From assembly GCA_934438075.1 (NCBI GenBank), contig CAKSBF010000001.1, positions 496,001 through 560,000 of the forward strand: DNA of 64,000 nt, written 5' to 3'. The notes below the pieces were generated by a model. That model searched no databases, was not told the origin of the DNA, and saw only the letters and a list, made by a program, of their open reading frames with translations. Source of the DNA: an uncultured Clostridia bacterium. Its GTDB lineage: Bacteria > Bacillota > Clostridia > UBA1381 > UBA9506. A program made the translations under genes and the position numbers. This document shows, piece after piece, positions 16,350 through 26,025 of the stretch (the stretch's first letter is position 1; the number at the start of each line of letters is the position of its first letter).

Positions 16350-19300
16350 TTATTGGAGATAATTTGCCAGCGGCAGCTTCATTGCCCGAATCGCCTCTGC
16401 CATCCAGTCTGCAACTTGCCGGGCACCCTCCATGTTCATGTGTGTTGTATCGTCTTTTCCGTCCGGATAATTACTGCACCACAACGCATGTTTTTTCACT
16501 CCGCCGATGATATTTACACAATCATCGTCGCTCGTTCCGGTGCAGCCTTTCAAATATAAATAATAAGCACGGCTGCCTTCTTCTCCCAGCTCCGTCAGCC
16601 ATGTCTCAGTTTTTGCAAAAATATCAATCAGTGCCACACGGTTTTCCGCTGCGACCTTGCGCATGGTTGCGGCATATTCGTCCAATTGCGAATTGGTATT
16701 TCCCGTCAGATTGCCCGCACTGTCAAATTTCCGGCGGCAAACGGGCGTAACCAGCACCGGTATCATACCGTTTGCGCGCGCCTCGCTTACAAAAGTTTCC
16801 AGATAAGTTTTATACGTACCGTTATCTCCCGGCTCCGTGTGACGGTAGGTCTCCGGGTGAGAGTCGTTATGTCCGAAAGAAATAAAAAGATAATCTCCGG
16901 CTTTTGCATTCGAAACAATTTTGTCCAATCTGCCCTCGTCCACATAAGACTTAGAACTCTGACCGCCGATTCCGCCTGTCCCTGACAGACCTCCCTGCGC
17001 CGACCCGTTTTGTACATACACACTGCTCTTTAAGACGGATGGCATCATCTCGCCCCAGCCGGTTTCCGGCTTATAGGCGTCCCGATAGCAGGCCGCGAGC
17101 GAATCGCCCGCAACCCACAACGTTGGTGCGCTGCCTGACACAGCGCCGTTCGTTACTACTTTTTTCTCTGCCAGCGGTCTTTGCGTGTTATCCCAAAGGA
17201 AAATCTTCAGTTTGCAGCCGTCAATATCGGTCCTCGCCGGTATGTTCAGCTCAACCGGCACAATATATTTTGTTCCCTGTTCCCATGTTTCACTTCCGCT
17301 GATGGTTCCTGTTGATACTGTAATGAGTACATCCTCTGCATCATATAGTGCAGCATATATCTGCGCCGGCTTTGTTTCATCGGAGATTTTCAGCACCTCG
17401 GCACCCGTCAGCTTTCCTCCGCTGACCAGGCCGAACACGTCTGCTTCCCCGTTTTTCAAAACCGCTTCGCCGATTTGATACGCCTTATCGGTAACTTTCG
17501 CCGTCAGCACTACCGGTGTAGGGCAGCCGGCAGCCGTACCGCTGATTTGCTTCATGCCAAGCGTTTGCGTATCAAGATTGCCGCTCCATGTAACCGGAAG
17601 TTCGGCAATCGTTTTGTCATCCGTCAGCAAAACATCCGCCCTTGCCGGAAGTGTTACGCTGTCACCTTGATAAACCGTCATGGAAATTGTCTTTGCCTCT
17701 TTTACCGTTACCGGTTGTATTACATTAATGTCATCCACGTACAGGGTCACATTTTTCACAAAGTTACTGCCGGACTTTGTTCTGTCCGCAAAATCAAGAC
17801 GGTAGAAGCTGTCCGAACGGTACAGGAAGGGATACCATGTATCGTTGCTCCATGTTTTCTCTCCCTGTGTAACTTTGTATTGAAATGCGTCCTTTTCAAA
17901 GTCCATAACATAGGAAATGGTTATCCAGTCGGTAGCGTCCAGGCCGTCATCATAATTCTGTGAAGTCATGTATGCTGTTGTCTTGGTTGCAGTATCATAG
18001 GGCGTGCTATATTGCGTAAACTGCAGTCTTGCCGTTCCGTTGGGCTTTGTTGCCAGATTGGTTTCAATCGCCAGCGCCGTTGTCTCCCCAACATAACCAT
18101 ACAGCGGCATACTTAAATTACCGGCGGCATCAGTCGGAACTGCGCCCAGCTTAATCCGATAGCTGACCTTCGCACGGCGTGCTAATGTCCCGGAGGAAAA
18201 CTGCGCAAATTCAGAATCAGCAGTATATTTTAACACCTGATTGCTGCTGTCGGCAGGATCGAGTTCCACCGTTGCCCCGGTTGCCTTGCAGCCGCTTACA
18301 TAAGGCTCATACTGCGGAGCCTTGCCAAGCTGTTCCTGCGTGTAACCCTGGAAATTTTCCGACCATCCCGGTACATCCTCCCAAACAGTCGTTTCTGTCA
18401 CTATCGGTTCGTCAAATCCATCCGCAGTATCGGAAAAACTGTATACCCCCGGATAAGAGGTATCAACACTGTGCGTCTTGCCGCCCTTCACACGCATACT
18501 GTAACCGCTCGCCGTACCGTCCTGATAAACAAGCGGCAGTTTTGTATCAAGCGCGAGAACCTGCGCTCCGCTGTTTAGATCAAAATCGTAGGAAGTCTTG
18601 CCCGGCACCTTATAATAAAGGATCTTATCCGAGGAAAGGTCTGATACTCTGAAATTGTCAATATAATGATATGCAGCGGAACCGTTCGCGGCATCTCTAT
18701 ACATTCCGACAGGTCGGAACCCAAAGGTCCGAAACGAACTCGCAGTATAGTTTGCATATTCGTCGTCGGATAAACTGCCCTGCGGATAACCGCTGTTTAT
18801 CAGCGTCTTACCGGTAATCAACGCCTTGCCATCCGCATAAAGATCCCATGTTTTAGCGTTGGTATCCAAAACAAACTCCAGCGCCACATCATTGTCCCTA
18901 ACATGATCCATTACTGTCCAGCCGCCATCTGTTTGCGGCGAAGTACTGCCATCATACTTCATTAGCCTATACTGAAATTGCTGTGCGGCCACTTTATAAC
19001 GCAACAGTATTTGAAACAATCTGATCTTGTCATTGGCTGCATCAATGATACAGCCGTTATAATAGGTATTATCATCATTTGCACTGCTCAAGTTTTCCGG
19101 TACAGCAAAATCAAACGCAAATGAATATTGTCCCGACTTCAAGGATTGCGATTTATAGTTAACATAACTCGACCGCTGTTCATTGCCGGCAGAATCTTTT
19201 AACAGGGCAATTTGCAGTGCCTTGTTGTCAGTTCCGAAATTTTGATATGTAATCAGTCCGTTGGTTTGATCAGCGTTTGCAGTAAGAACAATCTGGTCAT

Positions 19301-19625
19301 TTGCTGATCTCGGCGGCGTGTCTCCCGTTGTTTTATTCTCAAAATCCTCATAGTAAATATATTCCTTTTCGCCGATATTCACCGTACCGGTAACATTGGC
19401 TCCATTCTTTGTACCGGTTATGGTACGGATTCCCATTATATCCGTATTCAGCGAGGAACTATCCCAGGCAGCGCCGTCGCTGCTTGCATTAAAATCATCG
19501 TGTTTAGCAATATAATATTGATAGGTTGATTCCGAATCCGCGCCTGCCACAAGAGATACCGCAGAGCTAAGGAGCACCGCTGTGCTCATTGCCGCTGCAA
19601 GATATTTTTTCAGCAAACCTTTCAT
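16350..19625 (-). CDS. Secreted rhamnogalacturonan-acetylesterase-like (CE12/SGNH) multidomain protein
   Basis: A 1091-residue secreted protein. A signal peptide is followed by two large beta-sandwich (laminin-G-like) modules, Ig-like segments, and a C-terminal SGNH hydrolase domain. That domain has the block I motif LWVAGDSLAACY, a block III FGHND, and a terminal DDTTHMNMEGA with the catalytic Asp/His. This arrangement matches rhamnogalacturonan acetylesterases (CE12), which remove acetyl groups from pectin side regions. The start is ATG 19625 with a weak AGGGG; the in-frame extension to 19676 lacks a signal peptide context. It follows the permease genes directly and belongs to the same minus-strand run. 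Confidence 0.75.
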   Translation of the reverse strand: MKGLLKKYLAAAMSTAVLLSSAVSLVAGADSESTYQYYIAKHDDFNASSDGAAWDSSSLNTDIMGIRTITGTKNGANVTGTVNIGEKEYIYYEDFENKTTGDTPPRSANDQIVLTANADQTNGLITYQNFGTDNKALQIALLKDSAGNEQRSSYVNYKSQSLKSGQYSFAFDFAVPENLSSANDDNTYYNGCIIDAANDKIRLFQILLRYKVAAQQFQYRLMKYDGSTSPQTDGGWTVMDHVRDNDVALEFVLDTNAKTWDLYADGKALITGKTLINSGYPQGSLSDDEYANYTASSFRTFGFRPVGMYRDAANGSAAYHYIDNFRVSDLSSDKILYYKVPGKTSYDFDLNSGAQVLALDTKLPLVYQDGTASGYSMRVKGGKTHSVDTSYPGVYSFSDTADGFDEPIVTETTVWEDVPGWSENFQGYTQEQLGKAPQYEPYVSGCKATGATVELDPADSSNQVLKYTADSEFAQFSSGTLARRAKVSYRIKLGAVPTDAAGNLSMPLYGYVGETTALAIETNLATKPNGTARLQFTQYSTPYDTATKTTAYMTSQNYDDGLDATDWITISYVMDFEKDAFQYKVTQGEKTWSNDTWYPFLYRSDSFYRLDFADRTKSGSNFVKNVTLYVDDINVIQPVTVKEAKTISMTVYQGDSVTLPARADVLLTDDKTIAELPVTWSGNLDTQTLGMKQISGTAAGCPTPVVLTAKVTDKAYQIGEAVLKNGEADVFGLVSGGKLTGAEVLKISDETKPAQIYAALYDAEDVLITVSTGTISGSETWEQGTKYIVPVELNIPARTDIDGCKLKIFLWDNTQRPLAEKKVVTNGAVSGSAPTLWVAGDSLAACYRDAYKPETGWGEMMPSVLKSSVYVQNGSAQGGLSGTGGIGGQSSKSYVDEGRLDKIVSNAKAGDYLFISFGHNDSHPETYRHTEPGDNGTYKTYLETFVSEARANGMIPVLVTPVCRRKFDSAGNLTGNTNSQLDEYAATMRKVAAENRVALIDIFAKTETWLTELGEEGSRAYYLYLKGCTGTSDDDCVNIIGGVKKHALWCSNYPDGKDDTTHMNMEGARQVADWMAEAIRAMKLPLANYLQ

Positions 19626-19685
19626 GATAAAATAACCCCTTTCCTGTTTTTGTAAATTAGCTGCCGCAAAAGGCAATCTCCGCTT

Positions 19686-20564
19686 TCAGCCTTTTACCGC
19701 ACCGACCAAGACACCCTTGGTAAAGAATCTTTGCAAAAACGGGTACAAGCAAAGTACAGGCAACGTTGCCACCACAATAACGGCATATTTTACCGCATCT
19801 GCAAAGCTCTCTCCGTCAAGCGCCGTGTCCATCGTCATGCTCTGTGTGTCGTTTTGAATTAAAATCTCACGCAAAATAACCTGAAGCGGATGCATGCTTC
19901 TTTCGCTGATGAAAATCATTGCATTAAACCAAGAATTCCAGTGCTGTACCGTGTAATAAAGCACGATAACCGCTATAGTTGAGGTTGCAAGCGGCACCAT
20001 AATCTGAAACAAAATGCGAAAATCATTTGCGCCGTCCAGCCTTGCCGACTCCTCCATACTGTCGGGAATGGCAAGAAAACTGGTTCGCATAATAATTAAG
20101 TTAAAAGTATTCACCGCCGTCGGCAAAATCAATGCCAGATAGTTGTTTAGCAAGCCATAACTTTTCACCGTTAAATACAGCGGAACCAGACCGCCCGAAA
20201 AATACATGGTTACAATGACAAACTTCATAAACAGCGCCGAAATTTTTATATTTTTTCTTGACAGCGCATATGCCGCAAACAACGTGAGCAGCATGTTTAC
20301 AATAAGGCTTCCGCCCACCACGATAAAAGTATTTAAATAGCTTTTTAATATCAGCGGATGGCGAAACACCAGCTTGTAGGACTCCAGCGTAAAGCCAAGC
20401 GGATGCAGCAGCAAACCCTCGTGCTGCATAAGCTGTCCCGAGCGGCTGACGGAGGCAAAAATAACATGTACCATCGGGTATAGGCAAACCACCGCCAGAA
20501 GCGCCAGAAAAATTACATTAAAAATATTAAACACACGACCTAAAAAACTTTCTTCTCTTTTCAT
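19686..20564 (-). CDS. Carbohydrate ABC transporter permease (LplC/YtcP-like)
   Basis: A 292-residue inner-membrane protein with six predicted membrane segments. It carries the ABC permease coupling loop MEESARLDGANDFRILFQIMVPL (the EAA motif), and the C-terminus ends FFTKGVLVGAVKG, typical of LplC/YtcP-type partners. Together with the next gene upstream it forms a heterodimeric channel. No ATPase is encoded nearby, as is usual where a shared MsmX-like ATPase serves many sugar importers. The ATG at 20564 is preceded by GGGGGAG; the spacing to the upstream stop is 14 bases. Confidence 0.9.
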   Translation of the reverse strand: MKREESFLGRVFNIFNVIFLALLAVVCLYPMVHVIFASVSRSGQLMQHEGLLLHPLGFTLESYKLVFRHPLILKSYLNTFIVVGGSLIVNMLLTLFAAYALSRKNIKISALFMKFVIVTMYFSGGLVPLYLTVKSYGLLNNYLALILPTAVNTFNLIIMRTSFLAIPDSMEESARLDGANDFRILFQIMVPLATSTIAVIVLYYTVQHWNSWFNAMIFISERSMHPLQVILREILIQNDTQSMTMDTALDGESFADAVKYAVIVVATLPVLCLYPFLQRFFTKGVLVGAVKG

Positions 20565-20578
20565 TCCGGCTCCCCCTT

Positions 20579-21532
20579 CTACCACAGCGATACATCATTA
20601 AAACGCTTGCTGATTTGGTTTGACAATATTAAAAATCCAAAATTAACAACGGAGTTAAACAAGCCGACTGCCGTTGAAAATCCCCACTTAAACTCCTGCA
20701 AACCCACGCGGTACACGTAGGTGGAAATGACATCTGCCGTATCGTAAATAGCAGGGTTATAAAGCAAAATAATTTTTTCAAAACCGACATTTAATATATT
20801 TCCGATCCGCAAAATCAGCATAATCACAATCGTGGACGAAATACCCGGCAGCGTGATGTGCAAAAGCTGTTTGAAACGGCCTGCCCCGTCTATCTTCGCC
20901 GCCTCATACAGCTGCATATCAATCGAGGTTAAAGCGGCAAGATAGATGATAGAGTTCCAACCCACTTGCTGCCAAATGTCCGAAATGACATACAGCGGCA
21001 CAAACATTTTGGGATTGGCAAGCATGGTCGTACGTGTTCCGCCGAAAAAGGCGATAATGTCGTTTACCACACCGGTGTCAAGCGTAAATTCTTTCAGCAA
21101 TCCGCAGACAACAACCAGCGAGATAAAATGCGGTAAATAAGTAATTGTCTGTACAACACGGCTGTAAACACGATTTTTCAGCTCATTAATTAAAAGAGCA
21201 AGAATAATCGGTGCCGGAAACCCAAACACAATGCTGGATAAGCTAATTTTTATGGTATTGCGCAGCAATGTCCAAAAATAGGGGCTTTGGAAAAACTCCT
21301 TGAAATTTTCCAGTCCGATCCACTTGCTTCCCAAAATTCCCTTTTTCGGCACATAGTCCTGAAAGGCAATCAGCACGCCGAACATGGGTCTGTAGTGAAA
21401 CATCAGATAATAAATAAATACCGGCAGCAACATTAAGTAGATATACTTGTTTTTTGCCACATCGTTCACAATCTTTTGCAGCGGTGAACGTTTGCCTTGA
21501 ATTGCAATTGATTTTATTTCTTGTTCTCCCAT
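20579..21532 (-). CDS. Carbohydrate ABC transporter permease (LplB/YteP-like)
   Basis: A 317-residue protein with a cytosolic N-terminus of about 30 residues, six membrane segments (MLLPVFIYYLMFHYRPMFG is the first) and an EAA loop (LYEAAKIDGAGRFKQLLHITLPG). The N-terminal YRPMFGVLIAFQDY motif is typical of LplB/YteP proteins that import oligosaccharides such as unsaturated rhamnogalacturonan fragments. An SD (AGGGAGA) precedes the ATG. It lies between the solute-binding lipoprotein and the second permease. Confidence 0.9.
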   Translation of the reverse strand: MGEQEIKSIAIQGKRSPLQKIVNDVAKNKYIYLMLLPVFIYYLMFHYRPMFGVLIAFQDYVPKKGILGSKWIGLENFKEFFQSPYFWTLLRNTIKISLSSIVFGFPAPIILALLINELKNRVYSRVVQTITYLPHFISLVVVCGLLKEFTLDTGVVNDIIAFFGGTRTTMLANPKMFVPLYVISDIWQQVGWNSIIYLAALTSIDMQLYEAAKIDGAGRFKQLLHITLPGISSTIVIMLILRIGNILNVGFEKIILLYNPAIYDTADVISTYVYRVGLQEFKWGFSTAVGLFNSVVNFGFLILSNQISKRFNDVSLW

Positions 21533-21550
21533 TTTTATTCTCCCTAAAAA

Positions 21551-23158
21551 TTACCGTTTTTCATAGCGTTCCAACGCTGCCTGTTCGATAGCAAGCGCGT
21601 CTTCAATGCCAAACGCCTTCAGCTGCTCTTCAAAAGCGGAAATATTTGACAAATCCTCCGTGCCCATAATATATTTATAAATCATGGAATATTGATAAGT
21701 TTCCACATTGGTCATAATCTTGGAAACCTTGCCGCTTTCCTCTTCTGTAGGCAAAATCTGCGGCAAATCATATTTTCTGGTACTCGGAATCGCCTTGACC
21801 CATTGTGCTTGTGCTTCTTTCTGCGCATCCATAGAATAATACTGCTTGATGTAACCCTCGTCCTGGATGAACGGTCCGGAATAGCTCGAGCGGAAATAAC
21901 GGCCCATCGCCTGATTTACCGCCAAACCATCCGGGTTCTTCATAATTAAATCGGTGTAAACCGGCTCGCCGTTTACCATGTTGTAAGTCACGCCTTCTTC
22001 GCCGAAGTTGATCGCCATATGACCCTCTTCGCCGTAGCCATAGTCAAGATACTTTGCAGCAAGCGCCTTATTATCGCTCTGCTCGGTAATCGCTACGCTG
22101 TTTGCTCCCGAATATACCACAGAGGAGCCGCCGAATTTCGGTTCCTGACCTTTTTCTTTCACCGGATATGCAATACCGGTCAGGTTAAATCCCTTTCCGT
22201 CCGACTTTTTCGCGTTGATCCATTTGCCGAGCTGACCGCCCGCACTGGTAAAGGTCATGGCCGACTTATCGGTTAACATATTCGTTTCCACAATTTTTGT
22301 ATCAATGGTGAGGAAATTTTTGTCCAGCAGTCCTTCTGCATAAAGCTTTTGCAGATAGCTGAGGGTTTCTTTAAACTCCGGCTCCAACGGACCGTATTTT
22401 ATTTTGCCGTCCTCCTGATAAAATTTTGTATTTGCGCCAAAAACGCCCAGCAGCATGTCAATATAGCTCTGCGAAGAGCCGCCTGCTACGGTGAGCGGTG
22501 CGGAAAGGTTTTTCGCTTCCTTCATCTTCTTCAGCGCTTCATAAATTTCATCATAAGTCTCCGGAATGGCAAGCCCCAGTTCGTCCAGCCAATCCTTGCG
22601 GATGGAAAGACCCTGCGTTGCCAAAAGAAGGTCTCCGCCGCGGATAAACGGAAATACATAATATTTCCCCTCGTCCGTTTTAATCATCTTATCATAATCG
22701 GGGTGCTCCTTTAGCACCTTAGAGAGATTAGGCGCATAGTCCATATAGTCGTTAAGCGCAATTATATAACCGTCACTGATTGCTTTGTTCGGTCCGCCCG
22801 TAAACTCATACCAGTTATACTCAATCATATCGGGGACATCATCGCTGACCAAAAGCAGATTCAGCTGCTCCTGTTCCTGTCCTGCAACCGGAGATATGTA
22901 CTTTACTTTCACGCCTGTACGCTTTTCCATCATCTCTGCATATGGCGTATCTCCCAAGTCAACCGCTGATGCCGATACATTAGCATGAAGCGGCAGCCAA
23001 TAGCGAAGCGTCACATCCGTTTTAAGCGGATAGCTTGCATTTTTCAGCGTTTCGTCCTCTTTTGATGCGCCTCCTCCGGCGCCGTTGCAGCCCGAAACAG
23101 AAGCCGCAAGCAATCCGAAGGCAGTAATTATCGCCGTTAACTTCAATAATTTTTTCAT
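21551..23158 (-). CDS. Extracellular sugar-binding lipoprotein of the ABC importer
   Basis: A 535-residue family 1 solute-binding protein. The N-terminus is a lipoprotein signal ending in the lipobox VSGC (Cys24), so it is anchored to the outer face of the membrane. The size and the segments VTLRYWLP and GLSIRKDWLDELGL are typical of the LplA/YtcQ type that pairs with LplB/LplC permeases. It binds the oligosaccharide and delivers it to the channel. It is the first gene of the cluster, with a strong SD (AAGGAGG) and a leader of about 155 bases. The substrate is inferred to be pectin-derived from the downstream enzymes. Confidence 0.88.
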   Translation of the reverse strand: MKKLLKLTAIITAFGLLAASVSGCNGAGGGASKEDETLKNASYPLKTDVTLRYWLPLHANVSASAVDLGDTPYAEMMEKRTGVKVKYISPVAGQEQEQLNLLLVSDDVPDMIEYNWYEFTGGPNKAISDGYIIALNDYMDYAPNLSKVLKEHPDYDKMIKTDEGKYYVFPFIRGGDLLLATQGLSIRKDWLDELGLAIPETYDEIYEALKKMKEAKNLSAPLTVAGGSSQSYIDMLLGVFGANTKFYQEDGKIKYGPLEPEFKETLSYLQKLYAEGLLDKNFLTIDTKIVETNMLTDKSAMTFTSAGGQLGKWINAKKSDGKGFNLTGIAYPVKEKGQEPKFGGSSVVYSGANSVAITEQSDNKALAAKYLDYGYGEEGHMAINFGEEGVTYNMVNGEPVYTDLIMKNPDGLAVNQAMGRYFRSSYSGPFIQDEGYIKQYYSMDAQKEAQAQWVKAIPSTRKYDLPQILPTEEESGKVSKIMTNVETYQYSMIYKYIMGTEDLSNISAFEEQLKAFGIEDALAIEQAALERYEKR

Positions 23159-23566
23159 AGTGTCCTCCTTATATTTTTACTATTTTCTTAATATAGCAGA
23201 GCAGCTCTCACGCAAAGCAAAACGGTTTACATCGCAGCCGCGTTATCGTGCTCTCCCACGGACCTGCGGCAAAATGCGCTTATTTGCCGCAGCCCCTTTC
23301 TCCTTTTGTTCTTACTTTATATTAAACCACAGCCCCCAGAAGCACACAAGCGGCAGTATCTTTTATTTACCCTCAAAATCTCATATCAGCCCATCAGACC
23401 CGCATAAACGCCTGCGCTCAACATTCTGCGCAGGAAAAATAAAAAAATTTTTAAAATAATGCAACGTTTTCTTTTGTTCATTTGTTTTATTAATGAGGAC
23501 CTCAAAAAGAGAAAAATAAATTTTCCAAAAAAGGGAACAAATTAAACGAAAAAGGAGTCTTATATT
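23159..23566. other. Divergent intergenic region with promoter and leader hairpins
   Basis: No gene is seen. On the minus strand TTGTGT (23344-23349) and TTTAAT (23321-23326) sit 17 bases apart with TG before the -10, a plausible promoter for the sugar importer. Its leader includes a 9-bp hairpin (TGCGGCAAA/TTTGCCGCA, 23265-23291). A second dyad (CCTGCGC/GCGCAGG, 23411-23434) lies upstream of that promoter. The plus-strand gene at 23567 begins after an A-rich stretch and an AAAGGAG. Confidence 0.5.
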
Positions 23567-24475
23567 ATGAAAAAATTACTTACCTCACTTTTTGTTTGCG
23601 GAGCGCTGGTTGCTTCCGTATGTCAGGCATATGCAGCAGAAGACGAGCTTCTTACAGCACCGCTTACGGCAAAAAATACATATTCGGTCGTTGTTGGAAA
23701 CGACACCTTAGATTTAGAAAACACTTCTGTTTACCAGTCGGGCAAACATTACATGATTCCGGTACGCAAGGTTGCGGAAAAGCTTGGTTTTAAGGTAGAA
23801 TGGAACGAGACTGACCGAGGAATCTTTTTAGACAACGGAGAGGTAAACACAACCATTCACATCGGCACGGACAGCTATTATATGGCCAGTTCAAAAGCCA
23901 TTGGAATGAGCGCGCCAACAGCACTGGGCGCAGCACCGGAAATAAAAGATTCCGTCACCTATGTTCCGGCGGAAATGTTTGGTGTTTTATATTGCAACAG
24001 CAATGCTGTTTCTTTTAAAGACGGTACCATCACCATTCAGCCAAATCCCGAAAATGGCAAAGATGAAAATACACAGATACCGAACCCATGGACAGAATAC
24101 AGCTCCATTGCAGAAGCAGAGGCAGCACTTTCTTTCCGTGCAAAGCTGCCGCAGACACTGCCGCAAAACTACCAACCGGATTATATCGCTGTCCTATCCG
24201 ACAACTTCCTGCAGGTAGTTTATAAAAACGGCAACGATGAAATTAATTACCGAACCGCAAAAGAAACCGGAGATATCAGCGGTGACTATAACGTTTATCA
24301 AAACAAAAAAACCGCAAAAATTAACGGTTATGAAGTAAGTTTGCGCGGAAACGAAAATGTCGCAAACGCAACTTGGGCTGACGGCGATATCGCCTATTCC
24401 ATCTATGCGAACAAAGAGCTGACAGAGGCGGAGATTACGAAAATTATCAGCAGCATCAGCCCTTTGCGCTCCTGA
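23567..24475 (+). CDS. Secreted protein: copper-amine-oxidase-N-like domain plus DUF4367-like domain
   Basis: A 302-residue protein with a signal peptide (cleavage near AYA-AED). Residues about 38-158 resemble the CuAO N-terminal-like fold common in Firmicute surface proteins (YMIPVRKVAEKLGFKVEW, VTYVPAEMFG). Residues about 178-300 form a DUF4367-like domain with the segment SGDYNVYQ. The same domain ends the anti-sigma factor at 25014 (SGDYNIYE), so the three genes 23567-25997 look like one signalling unit. This protein may be an extracellular partner or target of that system. Function is inferred from context only. Confidence 0.7.
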   Translation: MKKLLTSLFVCGALVASVCQAYAAEDELLTAPLTAKNTYSVVVGNDTLDLENTSVYQSGKHYMIPVRKVAEKLGFKVEWNETDRGIFLDNGEVNTTIHIGTDSYYMASSKAIGMSAPTALGAAPEIKDSVTYVPAEMFGVLYCNSNAVSFKDGTITIQPNPENGKDENTQIPNPWTEYSSIAEAEAALSFRAKLPQTLPQNYQPDYIAVLSDNFLQVVYKNGNDEINYRTAKETGDISGDYNVYQNKKTAKINGYEVSLRGNENVANATWADGDIAYSIYANKELTEAEITKIISSISPLRS

Positions 24476-24541
24476 AAACAGCAAACAATTTTCTCCTTAT
24501 AAAGTAATAAAATAAGCAGCATCGGAGGTGCGTGACCCGAT

Positions 24542-25036
24542 ATGACGCAGGAATATATTGGGAATCTGGTTGACAAATATGGCGATATGATATTGCGAAT
24601 TGCTTATACTTATTTGAAAAACCGGGCAGACGCCGAAGATGCCGTACAAGATGTCTTTTTAAAGACCATGGACAAAGCCCCCACCTTCTGCGATGAGGTA
24701 CACGAAAAATTTTGGTTGATCCGAACGGCCATAAACATATGTAAAAATAAACGAAATCTTTTCTGGAACAAAAACAAGTGTTCCGTTGATGATATCGCCG
24801 AAACAGCTAGCTTTGATACATACCATACCGACAGCAATGTGATGAAGGCAGTGATGGCTTTGGCCGAAAAATATCGGATTGCCGTATATATGTATTACTA
24901 CGAGCAATACACTACGCCCGAAATTGCCAAACTGCTCGGCAAAAGCGACTCATGTATACGTTCGCTTCTGCACAGAGCCAGAGGCATGCTGAAGGATAGC
25001 TTAAAGGAGGAGTATGATTTTGAGCCGGAAATATAA
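24542..25036 (+). CDS. ECF-type RNA polymerase sigma factor
   Basis: A 164-residue sigma-70 family protein of extracytoplasmic-function size. Region 2 shows DAEDAVQDVFLKTM (residues 31-44), and region 4 the TTPEIAKLLGKSDSCIRSLLHRARGMLK helix-turn-helix. Region 3 is absent, as expected for ECF factors. It would redirect RNA polymerase when released by its anti-sigma factor, whose gene overlaps the 3' end by 23 bases (translational coupling). GGAGGTG lies twelve bases before the ATG. Confidence 0.92.
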   Translation: MTQEYIGNLVDKYGDMILRIAYTYLKNRADAEDAVQDVFLKTMDKAPTFCDEVHEKFWLIRTAINICKNKRNLFWNKNKCSVDDIAETASFDTYHTDSNVMKAVMALAEKYRIAVYMYYYEQYTTPEIAKLLGKSDSCIRSLLHRARGMLKDSLKEEYDFEPEI

Positions 25037-25997
25037 AGAGGCAATGGATAAAATTGTTGTTTCGGATGATTTGAAGAGAAGCATTATGGCAAAAGCTGCC
25101 TTAAAAGAAAAAACAGTCTCAAAATCAAACCGCAGCAAACTTTTTTGCTTACGATATGCCGCGGCCTGCGCTGCCTGTCTGTTGATATGCGCTGCCGCAG
25201 TCTCCGTACATAAATATATGATTTCAACAGATGTTTTGCCGTCTGCAAGCAGCACCCCTTCCGCAACCGCGGCTCCCTCGGGCAGCAGCGAGCCGGCAAA
25301 AACAGAAAAGCCCGCAGCTTCGCAGTCTCCGGAAGAAAATCAAGCTTCCGGAGAACAGAAGATAAATAATATAATTCTAAAAAATCAGACGCCCTCCGAA
25401 AGAGAACCATCGGAAGGCAGCCGTTTGGAAGAAGGCATAATAAAAACCGGCGAGGCTGCGCCTTCTGCAAACGAACAGGATTCCTCCGCCGCGGCGACAG
25501 GCACCCCGACAGATATCCCCCCTCTTTCATCTGTCTCCCCCTCTTCCCCAGAGCCTGAGCCGCCGAGCGGAGGCGAATTCTCTGTGCTGCAGCCCGCCCC
25601 GTCACTGGATTTAAAAGATTTTTCAGAAATACGGGAACAGTTGGGCTACGAAGTGAAACTTCCTCAAAAATTGCCGCAGGGCTATCAAGCTGACTCCGTT
25701 TCCCTTCTTTTCGGAGAACTGCTGCAAATTTCCTATACAAAAGAGGACAACACCATTTTATACCGCACCCAAAAAACAAGCGGAGATATCAGCGGCGACT
25801 ACAACATTTATGAAAAGGTTGAGACAAAACAGATTAACGGCACGGATGTAACATTAAAGAGCAGCGGCGACCTTTGTTACACCGCCATATGGAATGACGG
25901 TGAATCGTCCTATTCGCTGTACAGCAGAGAAGGTCTCACGCAGAGGGACATGATTCTGATCATCGAAGATATTAACGAGCCGTCCGAAACAAATTAA
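25014..25997 (+). CDS. Membrane anti-sigma factor with extracytoplasmic DUF4367-like domain
   Basis: A 327-residue protein: a cytosolic N-terminal part of about 43 residues (where it would bind the sigma factor), one membrane helix (about 44-66), a long Pro/Ser/Glu-rich linker (about 75-195), and a C-terminal domain (about 205-325). That domain is recognisably the same as the end of the secreted protein at 23567, including GDISGDYN. The start is embedded in the sigma gene behind AGGAGGAGT, a standard sigma/anti-sigma arrangement. The flexible linker suggests the sensor domain reaches into the wall. The signal sensed is unknown. Confidence 0.8.
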   Translation: MILSRKYKEAMDKIVVSDDLKRSIMAKAALKEKTVSKSNRSKLFCLRYAAACAACLLICAAAVSVHKYMISTDVLPSASSTPSATAAPSGSSEPAKTEKPAASQSPEENQASGEQKINNIILKNQTPSEREPSEGSRLEEGIIKTGEAAPSANEQDSSAAATGTPTDIPPLSSVSPSSPEPEPPSGGEFSVLQPAPSLDLKDFSEIREQLGYEVKLPQKLPQGYQADSVSLLFGELLQISYTKEDNTILYRTQKTSGDISGDYNIYEKVETKQINGTDVTLKSSGDLCYTAIWNDGESSYSLYSREGLTQRDMILIIEDINEPSETN

Positions 25998-26025
25998 TTC
26001 ATTGCATTCTGATTTCTTCTATAAA

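Noticed and set aside
23220..23236. cre-like site (TGTAAACCGTTTTGCT on minus) in the sugar-importer leader
   Set aside because: The half-sites are offset by one base from the CcpA consensus and have an odd centre; too weak to call catabolite control.
23411..23434. Hairpin CCTGCGC/GCGCAGG as a terminator
   Set aside because: No T-run follows on either strand next to the stem, and no gene ends there.
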